From Fulvia fulva (Eukaryota; Ascomycota; Dothideomycetes; Mycosphaerellales; Mycosphaerellaceae), in contig NC_063014.1 in the NCBI RefSeq assembly GCF_020509005.1, positions 5,022,001-5,086,000 on the forward strand: a stretch of DNA of 64,000 nt, given 5' to 3'. Made by a program: the position numbers and the translations under genes. The notes beneath the pieces were generated by a model. That model worked only from the letters and a program-made list of their open reading frames with translations, did not search any database and was not told the DNA's origin. The stretch's first letter is position 1. Each line of letters begins with the position of its first letter. Below are positions 11,840 to 22,753 of the stretch, in pieces.

Positions 11840-11853
11840 AGTGCTTTTATATA
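11840..11853. repeat. Right copy of 14-bp LINE target-site duplication
   Basis: AGTGCTTTTATATA, identical to 10824-10837. Bases outside the two copies differ, which fixes the duplication at 14 bp. Confidence 0.85.
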
Positions 11854-12578
11854 CTGTATCCATCGATTGCGTCAAAGCATCGGGCCGTGACGTGAGTCCC
11901 CGGGCTGACAAAACACAATGGCCGGCCCTTTTAGCACGGAACATGCTAGCAGGCAGCATCGTTAGTGTTCGTATAGCACTGTCAGATCTGAACTGAATGC
12001 TCCTGATCCTATGGGTACCTGGATATGGTGAGACGAAGACAACAGAATTCAATGTACGATGCTTTGTACGAAGAAATGTATGTACATGTAGGTGGCGCTC
12101 GGCGGAGTGCTTGCCGGTGCTGTCAGAAGCTTGTCCCAGTCTCCCAGATACGGATTCTCGGCCGAATTCCGATTGATGATGAATCAAGTCGGCTGCCTGC
12201 TTACAGCCGGAGATGCCTGGAACTGGTGTTTACAGTGCTCATCCAACAGAGTAACAAGGCATATGACGTTCGGTCGTGTGCAGAGTCAGCATCTGACAGC
12301 GCTTGCGTTGCAGTGGGCCATACATCGACATCGTGCTCCTGTGGTACTTGTCGGGAAAGTGATGGAGGCTTTTTACATCGAGAGAGATGTGGACATGCTC
12401 AGGTTGGTCCCGAGGAACGTATCGAATACTCACTACGCTGGTGGATCTTGTGTTGACTGCCAGCTGTTGCTACTCAGCGAGAACTAGCCACACCGGTACT
12501 GACCGGCTCCGGCTGTGCTTGGACCGCCTACCCACAACAGTAGGTGCCTTCGGAGTCCTTGTTACTGTAGGATCGTGG
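11854..12578. other. Intergenic between LINE and copper transporter
   Basis: Open frames here are short and have no recognisable motifs. No RNA gene is seen. Confidence 0.5.
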
Positions 12579-13316
12579 TCAGCATACGCGCCTGCGAGGT
12601 TCCGGCATGACATACGTGGTGGTCCAGTCGAAGGCGAACGATCCTAAGAAAGCGCCGATGAAGATGCAGATGATGATGTACCCGTTGAAGTACATTGCGA
12701 GGAGCATGATGATGTATGCGACTGCAAACTGGCACATGTGAAGCAGCGATCGAATGGACTGCTCGAGCAAAGTTGGGCGGAACTGTTGCTGCTGGATTGG
12801 TGTGGGTACTGCACGGAACGAAGTGTTCTTGCCGATTAGGTTGCTGTTGCTGGATTGCGCTTCGTTGGTCGGCGGTGGAGAGGTGGCCATGCGCTTGCGG
12901 ATGATGTAGGCATCGTACTCCTTGGAGCCCCGACGAAGGGCCTCGAGGAGCATAACGAGGAGGATGACTCCAATGCATGAGCCGGCGAACATGCCCGACG
13001 AAGTGATGTGCCAGCTGCTCGACAGGAAGCCTCGGCGGGGGTTAGACTAGTCAAGCGAGTTTTCGTTGCCGCTGATGAACTCACAAGCATCGACAGTGTA
13101 CCAGTTCCACAGCATCTGCGTCTTCATCAGTGAAAGTGTGTACATGTGTGTATGCGAACATACTGAGATCTTGCAGCTATTACCGCCGCCATGTCCGCCC
13201 ATATCCATTCCTCCCATGTCCATGGTCGTTGTCGAGGAAGGCATGGCCGCGGTCGTAGTGGCAGTCGAGTCCATTCCGTCCATGGAGGTCATCGAGGACA
13301 TGACTGACATGTCCAT
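12579..13316 (-). CDS. Ctr-family copper transporter
   Basis: Minus-strand gene, exons 13164-13316, 13085-13115 and 12579-13030, giving 211 residues. Intron 1 is 48 bp and would stay in frame if retained; intron 2 is 54 bp (GTGAGT..GAG). The extracellular N-terminus is Met-rich (MDMGGMDMGG and other Met-x-Met motifs), as expected for Cu(I) capture. TM1 follows SCKISMLWNWYTVDACFLSS, and the next segment SSGMFAGSCIGVILLVMLLE starts TM2. The last helix has GYIIICIFIGAFLGSF with the family GxxxG spacing. The MxxxM of TM2 is not obvious in its usual place; the nearest candidate is MLLAMYFNG. Ctr proteins form trimeric plasma-membrane or vacuolar Cu(I) channels; which membrane applies cannot be told. 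It ends in RRRVC with a single Cys, where many relatives have a Cys pair. Confidence 0.88.
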
Positions 13317-14599
13317 GATTCTTGTGTTCAGCCGAAGGAGCTGTGTGTGGTATTGGCGAGTTGGTCTTCATCGAAACGTTTGGTGCTAATATATCAGATG
13401 GCAGATGCGAGTATCGGCGTGCCACGAGATGGCATGCATGTGCAGGTGGCTGCGAGTGATTGAGCAAGTATTCCGGCCGGGTCATTGGCTCCTGCCCTTG
13501 CACAAAGAAACATGAACACATTCCTAAGCATTTCTTGCCAAGTGAACATGGGCTGTCAATAAGCAGATTTCCAATGAAGGTCGCCGAGTGATAATTTCGA
13601 GAAGTCCTGCCAGACCATACCGACCAGCACATCTCAACCGAGCGTCTCGACCCGCGCCTTCCTTGCACGATAGCATAGTCCACTACGGAAACTTCGACAC
13701 AGATCTGTTCACGTAGGCCTGAACGCAAACAATAACGTACATGTAACGTTTGGTCACGAAATGGGCCCATCCTTCACACAACCCCGTCTCTTCTACCATG
13801 TCAGTGTCTACCCAACTTTGCAATCTTGAGCGAGGTTAGAACTATCTTCTGGAGCTACTCAGGGGCTTGATATTTAAAATGTGCTGTTGGCGCTTGTGAA
13901 CCTCCAGAGGTAAGCGTAGCGGAGTGGAGCTCTCTACCAACCCTTCTAGACTGCAAAGTAGCGTGCGATCCACGCTACCGCTACCCGACGTACAGTGCTA
14001 GGCACAGTGCGGTAGGTCACGTGACCCTTGAACTTGAAAGTTGACCAATCAGAGCGGGCGCCAAGGCTAGTTGAGGGCTGGTATAGAGCTTCACTCCCTC
14101 GCTGACGCCTCACCTACGTACTCGCAAGCTCGTACTCCGGTGTGGCTAGCGCTCGATCGCTACGCTTAATCACCACCACTATATTCCGATCGTCGTGAAG
14201 TGGTCCCCTCGGTCCCGGCTCCCCCGATCATGCACTTCCAACACCCTCGTCTTTCCTCTTCAACATGATAACTTCTAACATTGATGAAAGAGCTCACCTG
14301 TCGTGATCGCCCACCAGCTGGGTGGTGAGAGGGAATGGGCCAGACCTGGAGGGTATCCTACGTTGCTGATGACAGTCGCGGCCAACACGCCCTATCGTTC
14401 GCCGATGACGGACAATCGCTTCCACCAGGCATGCAGCATGTACATGGCAGGTAGATCCATCAAGCGTAACCTTGACACATGAGCTGTCTTTCGCTGTCAT
14501 CTGGAAGCTTTGGATTACCACCAAGACACCTGATTGTTGATCGAAGCGCTCTGACAGATCAATCAATCTATACTCCTCGCGGTAGTTGATCCAATCACT
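13317..14599. other. Intergenic with possible solo LTR
   Basis: No supported gene. A segment bounded by TGTTGG and CCAACA (13885-14243) resembles a solo LTR but lacks a target duplication. It contains a 12-bp palindrome centred on CACGTG (14015-14026) and an 8-bp-stem hairpin (13958-13978). Confidence 0.4.
13885..14243. mobile_element. Possible solo LTR (weak)
   Basis: A 359-bp segment begins TGTTGG and ends CCAACA, a 6-bp terminal inverted repeat of the TG..CA type found on LTRs. Inside are a CCAAT-like box and a TATAGAGC motif in promoter order. No 5-bp target duplication is found at these borders and no internal retroelement sequence is present. It could equally be the amidase promoter. 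Confidence 0.25.
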
Positions 14600-15953
14600 A
14601 TGCCGGCCGAATCGCATCGTCTCGCAGCCACTGAACTACTCAAAGCGTTCAACGACAACCAACTGACAATCGAGGACTACGCAAAGTCTTTGCTAAAGCG
14701 TATTGAAGAGCGCGATGGCGTTGTGAAAGCATGGGCGTATCTGAAGCCGGAACAGGTCTTGGAACAAGCCCGAGCACTTGACAAGGTGCCTAAAGACCAG
14801 CGAGGACCACTGCATGGCATTGGCGTGGCGATCAAAGATGTAATCTACACGAGAGGTACCAGCTCATGCTTTCCGAGTCGTTGGAGCATCAGAACTGACA
14901 CGTACAGGCATGCCGACGCAGCTCGGCTCACCCATCTTCGAGAACGATCAACCAGAGGTAGATGCAGCAAGTGTCAAGATGCTTCGCTACGCTGGTGCTC
15001 TAATCTTAGGCAAGACGACGACAACAGAATTCGCCGCAAGTACTGTTGGCACAAAGACGACCAATCCGCATGAACCCGGTCGTACACCAGGAGGGTCTTC
15101 TTCTGGCTCAGGCGCAGCAGTCGCTGACTTTCAAGCAACCCTGGCTCTGGGTACCCAGACAGGTGGCTCTATCATACGACCTGCTAGCTTTAACGGGACA
15201 TTTGGCATGAAACCGACATGGAATTCGGTTTCTCGAGAGGGGCAGAAGATCTACAGTCTCGACCTCGACACGTTAGGCTGGTATGGACGATCAGTAGAGG
15301 ATCTCAAACTCTGCGCTGATGTCTTTGGCCTGGAGGACGATGAAGTGCCTCGATCGGTTTCTGATGTGCGGGGGCTCAAGGTGGCATTTCTTAAGACCAT
15401 GGTATGGGATCGTGCTGGGCCTGGCACTCAGAAAGCGTTCAACACGGGCAGGCAGATGTTGGAGGAGGCCGAAGCACAGATCGAAGATACCAGCTTCCCG
15501 GATGAGTTTGACAAACTACCTGACTGGCATACGTGCTTGAACTACAGTGAAGGCAGTGTGTACTTCAGGCCAGAGTACCAGTACGCCAAGGGCAAGCTCG
15601 GTGACTTTCTGGTCGGCATCGCGGAAAGAAAGCACGGATACACGCGAAAGGATTTCCTGGAAGCGTCTGACGGTATCGCTGCACTACGACCGAAGTGGGA
15701 TGCGATTGCTGAGAACTACGATGTGGTCGTCGTGCCGTCCGTGCCAGACGAAGCGCCAGAGGGCCTTTCGAGCACGGGCAATGCCATCTTCAACGCACTC
15801 TGGACGGCACTGCATGTGCCTGTGATCAACATCCCGGCTTTCACTGGAGAACATGGAATGCCGATTGGTTTGACTCTGACAACCGCTCGATACCAGGACC
15901 AAGCACTGCTAGAGGTTGCAAAAGCAGTCAGCAGAGTGTGGATCAAAGAGTGA
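14600..15953 (+). CDS. Amidase-signature hydrolase
   Basis: Two exons (14600-14855 and 14908-15953) separated by a 52-bp intron give 433 residues. The Ser-cisSer-Lys triad is visible: Lys in GVAIKDVIY, cis-Ser in the glycine/serine stretch GGSSSGSGAAV, and the nucleophile in TQTGGSIIRPASFNGTFG. This is the amidase-signature family, which includes GatA, fatty-acid amide hydrolases, acetamidases and urea amidolyase-linked amidases. The specific amide is not predictable. No signal peptide is seen, so it is probably cytosolic. Its stop is 40 bp from the stop of the convergent PuuE-like gene. Both family types release nitrogen from amide or ureide bonds, so joint use is possible but unproven. Confidence 0.88.
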
Positions 15954-15993
15954 GAAGGGAAGCGGCATCTTCCTTTGAGTAGTACCTGCTAGC

Positions 15994-17300
15994 CTAACAT
16001 GACTCCTTTGTCTTCGCCAAATATCCTCGCTGATACGGGAACTGCTCAGCAAAAGCCTGTGCAATCTCGGTCCTCGTCGCCACCCACACTCCATTCTTCG
16101 TACTGATATAATCTACGAAATCCTTTAACGCCTTGAATCTCCCGGGCCTCCCAATGATCCGGCAATGCAATCCTACCGTCATCATTTTTGGCGTCCCGTC
16201 TTGACCTTCCTCGTACAGCGTGTCGAATGCGTTCTTCAAGTGTGTGTAGAACCCGTTGGGATCTCTGAAGCCACTGCCTGCGACGTGGAACTTGAAGTCA
16301 TTGCAGTCGTAGGAATACGGGACCATCAACAACCCTTTGGGATCGGGCTTCTCCCTTTCATCAGCCCGATCGCTCCAATACGGCACATCATCCGCATAGG
16401 TATCGGACATCCAAACGAGCTCCTCTCCCATCTCCCCGTAGACCTGCGGCACAAGCGTCCTACTCTGCGGAGAATTGCGTCCATAATACCACCCCTTCGG
16501 CGCATACCTACAATGATGGCAGTCGTCAGCTGCGTTCAATGTTCAGACAACAGCTCTCGTCAGAAAGAGGACTCGTCCAGAGATCGTACAGCTTCGTACT
16601 CACCCCGCCAAAGTCTTCAACGTAACAATCGCCTTCTTGATATACTCCCTCTCCTCCTCCACACCGAAAGCATGATAATCCAACCATCTATACGCATGAC
16701 TCGCCACATCATGGCCCATATCCACACACCTCGTAACCACCTCGGGGACCTTTTCGACGGCCTGGGCAACGGCATAGAGTGTGAATTTCATGTGGTATTT
16801 GTTGAAGAGTCGGAACAGGCGCCAAAAGCCTGCGCGGCTGCCGTACTCGTACTCTGATTCGACGTTGTAGTTGCGCTCGTTTACTGTGGGTGCGCGGGAG
16901 GGGTTCTCCGTCAAGTGTGATTCGGAGGTGCTGTCGCCGGAGAGGACGGAGCGTTCGCCACCCTGGGGGAAGTGGTGGTGAGCAACGGGACGGATACGAG
17001 GACGGGGGAAGGGGGACGTGCCTCTTCGTAGTTGATCACGAAGCTCACAGCAATCTTCGCGCCATTGGGCCATTTCAGTTCTTTCAAGCCTCCTTCTCCA
17101 TAGCCACGGAAGTCTCGCTCGTACGTATACTTTGGGTGACCAACGTACGGTGTTGACATCGTTCCTTCTGCTTGGTTGCAAGGTCTCTTCGGCGAAGATG
17201 AACTTGGCTCGACCGGATTGTGTACCTCAACTGGAGGAGGATTCAAAGCAGCTGTAGGCACGCGGTGATGCGTTACGACTTTGCGTTTCCGGCTCTGCAT
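15994..17300 (-). CDS. PuuE-type polysaccharide deacetylase / allantoinase-like protein
   Basis: Minus-strand, exons 17022-17300, 16604-16962 and 15994-16507, giving 383 residues. Intron 2 is canonical (96 bp). Intron 1 (59 bp) must use GC..AG: exon 1 ends INYEE and exon 2 resumes GGERSVLSGD, and no GT donor keeps the frame. Family phrases include RDFRGYG near the start, SRAGFWRLFRLF, GHDVASHAYRWLDY, YGRNSPQSR, SDTYADDVPYW and MMTVGLHCRIIGRPGR. These match the bacterial PuuE cofactor-independent allantoinases (allantoin to allantoate) within the polysaccharide-deacetylase fold. Chitin-type deacetylases are less similar. The upstream Met at 17300 adds a low-complexity leader; Met48 at 17159 (MSTPYVGHPKY) fits the family start better. 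Specific activity is inferred. Confidence 0.85.
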
Positions 17301-17714
17301 GGTGCGTTCCTTATCTAGGCGAGAAAGCCTTGAGAGGCATATCGTTATCTGTAAACCTGCTTGCGCGTGCGACTGCTGGATTCCTGGAGACGAAGTGCCA
17401 ATGCGAGTGTGTGGAGCTCATTGTGGAGACTGTCGGTAGGCGCGCGACATACTCGTTTGAGGAGAACCTGGTTCGACGTGCATACGGCAACGGCAAAGAA
17501 CTGCTTGTGCTTGTTAGCGCTCAATTTCTGTCATCGATGACAATGGATGAGAGTGTGCAGAGCTGAATGAAAGAGTGCGACTTCGACTCTTATTCTGAGT
17601 ATGACCATCACTACCACTACGTCAGCTACAATGTGCGATACGCTGTCCTATTAGCGGTACCAATTGAACACTTCCACTTTGTGTACTCCAAGAACGCCCG
17701 CTGTTTCCAACCTT
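17301..17714. other. Intergenic, deacetylase promoter / SF3B1 3' flank
   Basis: About 410 bp with no supported gene or motif. Confidence 0.5.
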
Positions 17715-20700
17715 TTACAATACAACCATAAGCTCATGCCTCCTGAGCTTGTCGTCTTCCACGACGGGGTAGTACGGCACCATGGCATCTGCGCTCTGTA
17801 CGTACGCATCGTTGTATAACCGCCAATATGGTGTTCGCACTTTCCGAGCAGGATGGAAGAGACCAGCCCATACGTAGTTGAGAACTGCGCCGGTTCCAAC
17901 AGCCAGTCTGATAGCGTCTATGGCTTCGATGACTCTGTCGATAACATGTGGCGAGGTCTCGAAGAGGTTGGGGTAGAGAAGGTTGAGTAGATGCAGCATC
18001 GCGTCTTCACAACCCAGACCAACCACGCCGAGGGCAACGTGCTTTACTACACTGGCCGCAGTCTGTCGATGCACTTGGTCGCGATCGATCAAGGCATCCT
18101 CGAGAAGTGGTGTGACAGCGTAGACGTAGTCCTTTGCCATCTCACCAATGTACTCGAAGAGGAAAGACAGCGACTTGAGCACGCCGTTCTGTACGTTGAG
18201 CTCGGGTACGCGGTACTCGTTCATGAGTGCTGGAAGCACAGTAAAGGGTGCGCACGTCTCTGCGACAATACCGATGGCGACGGCGGTACAGACACGCGAC
18301 TGGCGTTCTTGCACACGCAAGTTGTTGAGAAGTGTTGCCAGAACATCCTGCGGTCCGATGGCCTTGGCAATGAAACCGAATGTGTTGTTCGCTGCTCGTC
18401 GGATACCCTTCTTGTGAGCCTTGAGCATGTCAAGCAACTCGAAACAGATTCGCATCCATTCTCGTGCATTGACAGATTCTGGTCCACGATCGGCGATACG
18501 ACCGACAAGGTCGATAGTGTTCTCTTGCACCTTTTCATGTCTGTTTCGCAGAATCGGTGTCAAGCGTGGTAGTAGATCCTTGATGGGTGGCTGCATGCTG
18601 CTGATACCGACGACGGTGACGATGCTCTTCATGGCACCCAGGATACTACCCAGGACCTCTGGATACTCTTCACCGAGGTACTCGTAAAGCACACTTCCGA
18701 GCTTGCCAAGAAGTGCATCTTCGTCGCATTGCTTCATGACAATGGCAATGCGAGTGATCAGATCTGCTGCTTGTTGTCGTACTGTGGCAGACTTGTTGTT
18801 GAGACGCCATAGGATAGTCGACACGATCTGCGGTAGATACGGCTTGCATCGTGTGCCCAATGCCGTTACAACTGTGCCGAAACCGTTCAGCAGAACAATG
18901 TCTTCCACGCTCTGTTCTTGGAAAGAGTGCAGAATACCATCCACCAGACGCTCCTCGAGACGCTCGTTGATGTCAGCTGCGCCTAGTGCAGAGATGACTT
19001 TCTCGATCGTCTCGACCGTCATCTTTCTGTAAGCTTCGCTTTCGTCTTTGAGGTTGCCGACGATGCGCTCGACAATCTCGCCAACGCCGACCTTGTTACC
19101 GAGATCAACGGTGGTCTCGACGACTTGCTTGTAGTTGCGCTTGTCAAGTGCCATCCGTCGTACCCAGAAGCTCTTGAAGAAGTCGTTGAGCACTGTCTCC
19201 TTCAGATATGCAGCAGTCACACCCTGGCCACCAGCACATTGGCTGACAACTTTGAGCACGACCTTCTTCATCTCCTCATCGGGACTCTGGAACTCTCGCA
19301 GCAGAATCTCCATGATCTGAGCAGTGTAGTAGTTTCCATACTCTTCGTCCATGAGCGGAATGATGTAACCGACGGCCTTCAAGAAACCAGCGAGACCTTT
19401 GCCACGTTGTTTACGTGCACCAGTCCACAGTGGGTTGAGAATGTCGTCGAAGCTCTCGATACCGAATGGGTTGGAAGCCTCAGCAAGAGCAGCAAGTGCT
19501 AGTGCAGTGACTGTTCTGACCTTGGCTTGCTCGTCATTGAGGTTCTCGCCGATGCAGTCTACCAGGCCTTTGAGATGTGGAAGTACAGCGCAACCCATAA
19601 GGATAGGAATCTGCTGCACAATCTTGACACCAGTGTGTCTGGCCTGCCATGACTTCTTGCTCTTGCAGACTGCCTTCAAGAATGGAAGCAGAGTAGGAAT
19701 ACCTAGTGCTGAGGCGACAACGGCAAAGGCACGCGCAGTTGTGTTTCGTACGTACTCATCCACGTGGTCGATATCCGGTCGCATCGTACTGATCATGTGC
19801 GCAAGACCAGCGGCTTTGGCGAGATTGGAGATGATCTCTCGACCTTCGACGCGGGCGTAGTAGTCTTGATCAATAAGCAATGGCTCAATGACGACCAGGA
19901 TCTTGTGGGTGTAGGGTCGTACCAAATCATCAAGCTTGTACAAGACGCGATCGATGACCTTGACGAGCAAATGGCGTTCCTGATCTTCGAGGGACTTCTC
20001 CATCAGCAGTGGCAGGATCTGGTCGAATAGAGGACCCGCCCCGAAGTTCCGTGCATTGTCTGTGAGCTGACGCAGAGCGGTCTTCCGCATCGGCGGTGTA
20101 CCGTTCTTGACCTTGAGGAGTAATCGCATAATCTTTCGTTGCTTGAGCTCGTCCACACTGAGGTCGTTCTCGTCTGCACCATCGACTAGCTTACCGAAGT
20201 ATGCCATGTCCTCTGCCTTGAAGAACTGGAGATCGCCCACGCCAGGAATGTCGGATGGCAGCTGCTTGCCCATGGATCGTGCGTCTACAGGCTCTTGCAT
20301 CATGAAGCCCCCGGTGTTGGCGGGAGTCGCCGCAGGCGCGAGTCGTCGTGCTGGAGCTCGCAGTGGTTCGTAGCCAGGTGGTGGATCCAAGATCTTGTAA
20401 CCCTCACTCGGTAGCATCTCGTCCAGCTCTTCATCTGAGAGAGGTGCGTTTCTGCCAGAGATGTCTGTTCCGAAGCCTGCCATGGGCTGCGCCGGTGTAG
20501 CATCCGGGGCAGCTTGGGTATTGTGGCCGCCAGCCGACACGAGATCCCACTTTGATCTCTTCTTTGCAGGCGCGGCTTCGCCATCTGGTCCTGGTGTAGA
20601 GTCCCATCGAGACTTTTTGATAGCCGCATCTCCGTTCGTCGCATGGCCGTTGACGCCGTTCGTCTCGGTATGTCCATTTGTTTCACCGGCATCTTCAGCG

Positions 20701-21395
20701 CTGGTGTCCCATCGTCGCTTCCTCACTCGCTTTGGCTTCTCCTCGCCATTGATCTCTGCTGGCTTGGCTGACTCGGGTGTACCCTCCTTGAGCGTCGCTT
20801 GATGTTCCACGCTGTCCATGTCATCATCATCGTCGCCATTTGCCAGCTTCTCCTTCTGCTGCTCTTCGATAAGCCTCTGCACACGTTGCTCTTCCCGCTC
20901 AATCTCTCGCTGTTGCATGGTCTCGCGGTACGTCTTCTCATCGCCATCGAGTCCTCGCTTGAATCGCTGCTTCTGATAGTCTGTTTCTCGGCTAGCAATC
21001 TGCGCCTGCTTCTCCCGGCTTTGTAGGATATCGTCCTCTGCCGTGTCGCCCGTCGCCCATTCTCCAATCTGTGCCGCCGTAGCTGTGTACTGACCAACTA
21101 ATCGCCCATCGTTGTCACCGTCCTCCATGTCCTCATCCTCGGCCACGGCGATGGATGTGTTGTAGCCAGCAAATTTGTCGCCGCCGGCATCGTTGCCGTA
21201 CAGGTCCTTGTCGAAGTTTTCGGTAAGAGAGATGCCCTTGTTGGTGTTAGTGCGCTGGCTGGAGGAGTCGTTGAAGCCCTTCTTTCCTGCATTGCGCTCT
21301 GCCTGCGCCGCCCGCACTTTGTCGAAGTCCGCTGCGGTAGTCATATCAGTGCTGGTTCTGCTAGTTTCGTCTGCGAAAGTCTTACCGTCGGACAT
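17715..21395 (-). CDS. prp10: Splicing factor 3B subunit 1 (U2 snRNP)
   Basis: One uninterrupted minus-strand frame of 1226 residues. The N-terminal ~340 residues are disordered and charged, with three tryptophan motifs of the U2AF-ligand type ([25 protein letters not shown]) and the conserved [18 protein letters not shown]. From about residue 430 to the end are HEAT repeats, nearly identical to the animal protein, for example [20 protein letters not shown] and [22 protein letters not shown]3B1 grips the branch-site duplex in the U2 snRNP with the SF3b partners. The lysine equivalent to human K700 is present in DEQAKVRT. In the drug pocket the motif ITRIAIVMK keeps Arg (R1074) and Val (V1078), which are linked to pladienolide sensitivity in human cells. 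No intron interrupts the gene. Confidence 0.97.
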   Translation of the reverse strand: MSDGKTFADETSRTSTDMTTAADFDKVRAAQAERNAGKKGFNDSSSQRTNTNKGISLTENFDKDLYGNDAGGDKFAGYNTSIAVAEDEDMEDGDNDGRLVGQYTATAAQIGEWATGDTAEDDILQSREKQAQIASRETDYQKQRFKRGLDGDEKTYRETMQQREIEREEQRVQRLIEEQQKEKLANGDDDDDMDSVEHQATLKEGTPESAKPAEINGEEKPKRVRKRRWDTSAEDAGETNGHTETNGVNGHATNGDAAIKKSRWDSTPGPDGEAAPAKKRSKWDLVSAGGHNTQAAPDATPAQPMAGFGTDISGRNAPLSDEELDEMLPSEGYKILDPPPGYEPLRAPARRLAPAATPANTGGFMMQEPVDARSMGKQLPSDIPGVGDLQFFKAEDMAYFGKLVDGADENDLSVDELKQRKIMRLLLKVKNGTPPMRKTALRQLTDNARNFGAGPLFDQILPLLMEKSLEDQERHLLVKVIDRVLYKLDDLVRPYTHKILVVIEPLLIDQDYYARVEGREIISNLAKAAGLAHMISTMRPDIDHVDEYVRNTTARAFAVVASALGIPTLLPFLKAVCKSKKSWQARHTGVKIVQQIPILMGCAVLPHLKGLVDCIGENLNDEQAKVRTVTALALAALAEASNPFGIESFDDILNPLWTGARKQRGKGLAGFLKAVGYIIPLMDEEYGNYYTAQIMEILLREFQSPDEEMKKVVLKVVSQCAGGQGVTAAYLKETVLNDFFKSFWVRRMALDKRNYKQVVETTVDLGNKVGVGEIVERIVGNLKDESEAYRKMTVETIEKVISALGAADINERLEERLVDGILHSFQEQSVEDIVLLNGFGTVVTALGTRCKPYLPQIVSTILWRLNNKSATVRQQAADLITRIAIVMKQCDEDALLGKLGSVLYEYLGEEYPEVLGSILGAMKSIVTVVGISSMQPPIKDLLPRLTPILRNRHEKVQENTIDLVGRIADRGPESVNAREWMRICFELLDMLKAHKKGIRRAANNTFGFIAKAIGPQDVLATLLNNLRVQERQSRVCTAVAIGIVAETCAPFTVLPALMNEYRVPELNVQNGVLKSLSFLFEYIGEMAKDYVYAVTPLLEDALIDRDQVHRQTAASVVKHVALGVVGLGCEDAMLHLLNLLYPNLFETSPHVIDRVIEAIDAIRLAVGTGAVLNYVWAGLFHPARKVRTPYWRLYNDAYVQSADAMVPYYPVVEDDKLRRHELMVVL

Positions 21396-22045
21396 GGCGG
21401 CGGTTTCGAGAAAGCTGCTGGGTTGCGGTTAATGTCCTGCTCAGTGGTGGCAATTGGTCATGTATGCTACCTTCTCGATTGCCAGTTTGCTGCGCAAGGT
21501 GATGTCGAGTGGGATATGAGTGGGCGTACAGAGAGTGAGTCCTGCTCGACAGTGTACGAGTCGGTGCAAGGATAAACTTAGAGATTGCGCAAGTAAAAGT
21601 GGCATGTCACGTGCGCGCAAATTGGACCTAACAACGATGGACCTTCTTCGCTCCTGACATGATGAACATGAACTTTTGCTCGCACTCGATTCCCAGACCG
21701 ATCAGTATTGCACTTATATCGTCTATCTGTCTGTCACCGACGGGCAGCCGCATCGCCGCTGTTAACGAACTGCCCTTACAAGCTCCACCACTTTCGCCCA
21801 ATCTTTGACCACTGAATCTGCGGTGCAATTGAATGCTTGCTTAGAAGCCTTTGCTTTATCTCCACTCCATGACCTTGCAAGAGATCCATCGTGTCCGCAG
21901 CTCCAAACTGAGTAGCCGTGTTTGATGCTATCAAGTCAAGGTAGCAGCCACCTCGGAGCACTCAGAGTTCCACTGGCTCACCCTCGTTGATTGTGGTCCA
22001 GCCACTTCCCTTGATCCACTGCCCACGCTTGACAGCATTCATCCC
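21396..22045. other. Intergenic, SF3B1 promoter
   Basis: About 650 bp with no supported gene. Contains a CACGTG-type motif near 21608. Confidence 0.5.
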
Positions 22046-22651
22046 TTAAGCTGCGTCCCACGGCCCTGTCGAGGCTGCGGCACTGCAGCGGACGACCATC
22101 TGCTGAATCCCATTGACCTCAACGAGGCCCTTCAAGCATTCCCGTAAGTCGTGGTCGGGTGCAGAGCTCCTCGTGTCATACACTTGATGTAGCCCTGAGA
22201 GGTAGAGATTGATCGAGATCGCCAGAGGTTGCTGGAGACTCCCCTGGAGCTTCTGTGTCCAGTCGTGATGCTGCTGGATATGTCTGCGCATAGAGCAAGT
22301 AGTTCCGTGACCTTGAGGACCGATGTAACATGCGAGGAGGATGCACTCGGCTTTGGTGACAAAGTCGAATACGTTGTTAGGTAGGCTGCTCAGCTTGGCG
22401 CAGCAGGCGTGAGCATCCACTATCTGCAGCGAGGAGAAGCGGCGGATCTGCTCAGCATACTCGAGGCTGAATTGCCGCTGCACGCCCAGCAGCGCTACGA
22501 TGGGGCCGCACTTTAGAGACGCAATTATGCGACCGTCGAGATCATCCTTATCCTCTGCAATGTCGTCGTGATCGGCGGTCAGCAGCGCGTAGACCATATC
22601 CCTCATCTCGCGGGGAAGGTCGAGAAAGCGGAACGGTCGCTTCTGAGCCAT
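22046..22651 (-). CDS. F-box-like hypothetical protein
   Basis: An open frame of 201 residues from the ATG at 22651. The start MAQKRPFRFLDLPREMRDMV is the typical opening of fungal F-box-like proteins (L-P-x-E-h-R-x-h-h-Y). These recruit targets to SCF ubiquitin ligases or have unknown functions. The remainder has no recognised repeats. An alternative Met at 22717 is in frame but precedes sequence without family character. It lies just downstream of the cysteine synthase gene on the same strand (about 100 bp). Function beyond the F-box-like start is unknown. Confidence 0.65.
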   Translation of the reverse strand: MAQKRPFRFLDLPREMRDMVYALLTADHDDIAEDKDDLDGRIIASLKCGPIVALLGVQRQFSLEYAEQIRRFSSLQIVDAHACCAKLSSLPNNVFDFVTKAECILLACYIGPQGHGTTCSMRRHIQQHHDWTQKLQGSLQQPLAISINLYLSGLHQVYDTRSSAPDHDLRECLKGLVEVNGIQQMVVRCSAAASTGPWDAA

Positions 22652-22753
22652 CGTACGTCCGTAGTACTTGTTGGAGGTTGTTGAAGTGACGGTGTTGTTG
22701 GCGCGGCGGCAGAACAAGGTAGAGAAGGCGGTATTTGTGCAACCACGCTAGCA

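Noticed and set aside
12562..12978. 138-codon frame overlapping the Ctr exon 3
   Set aside because: His/Arg-rich shadow in another frame of the real transporter exon.
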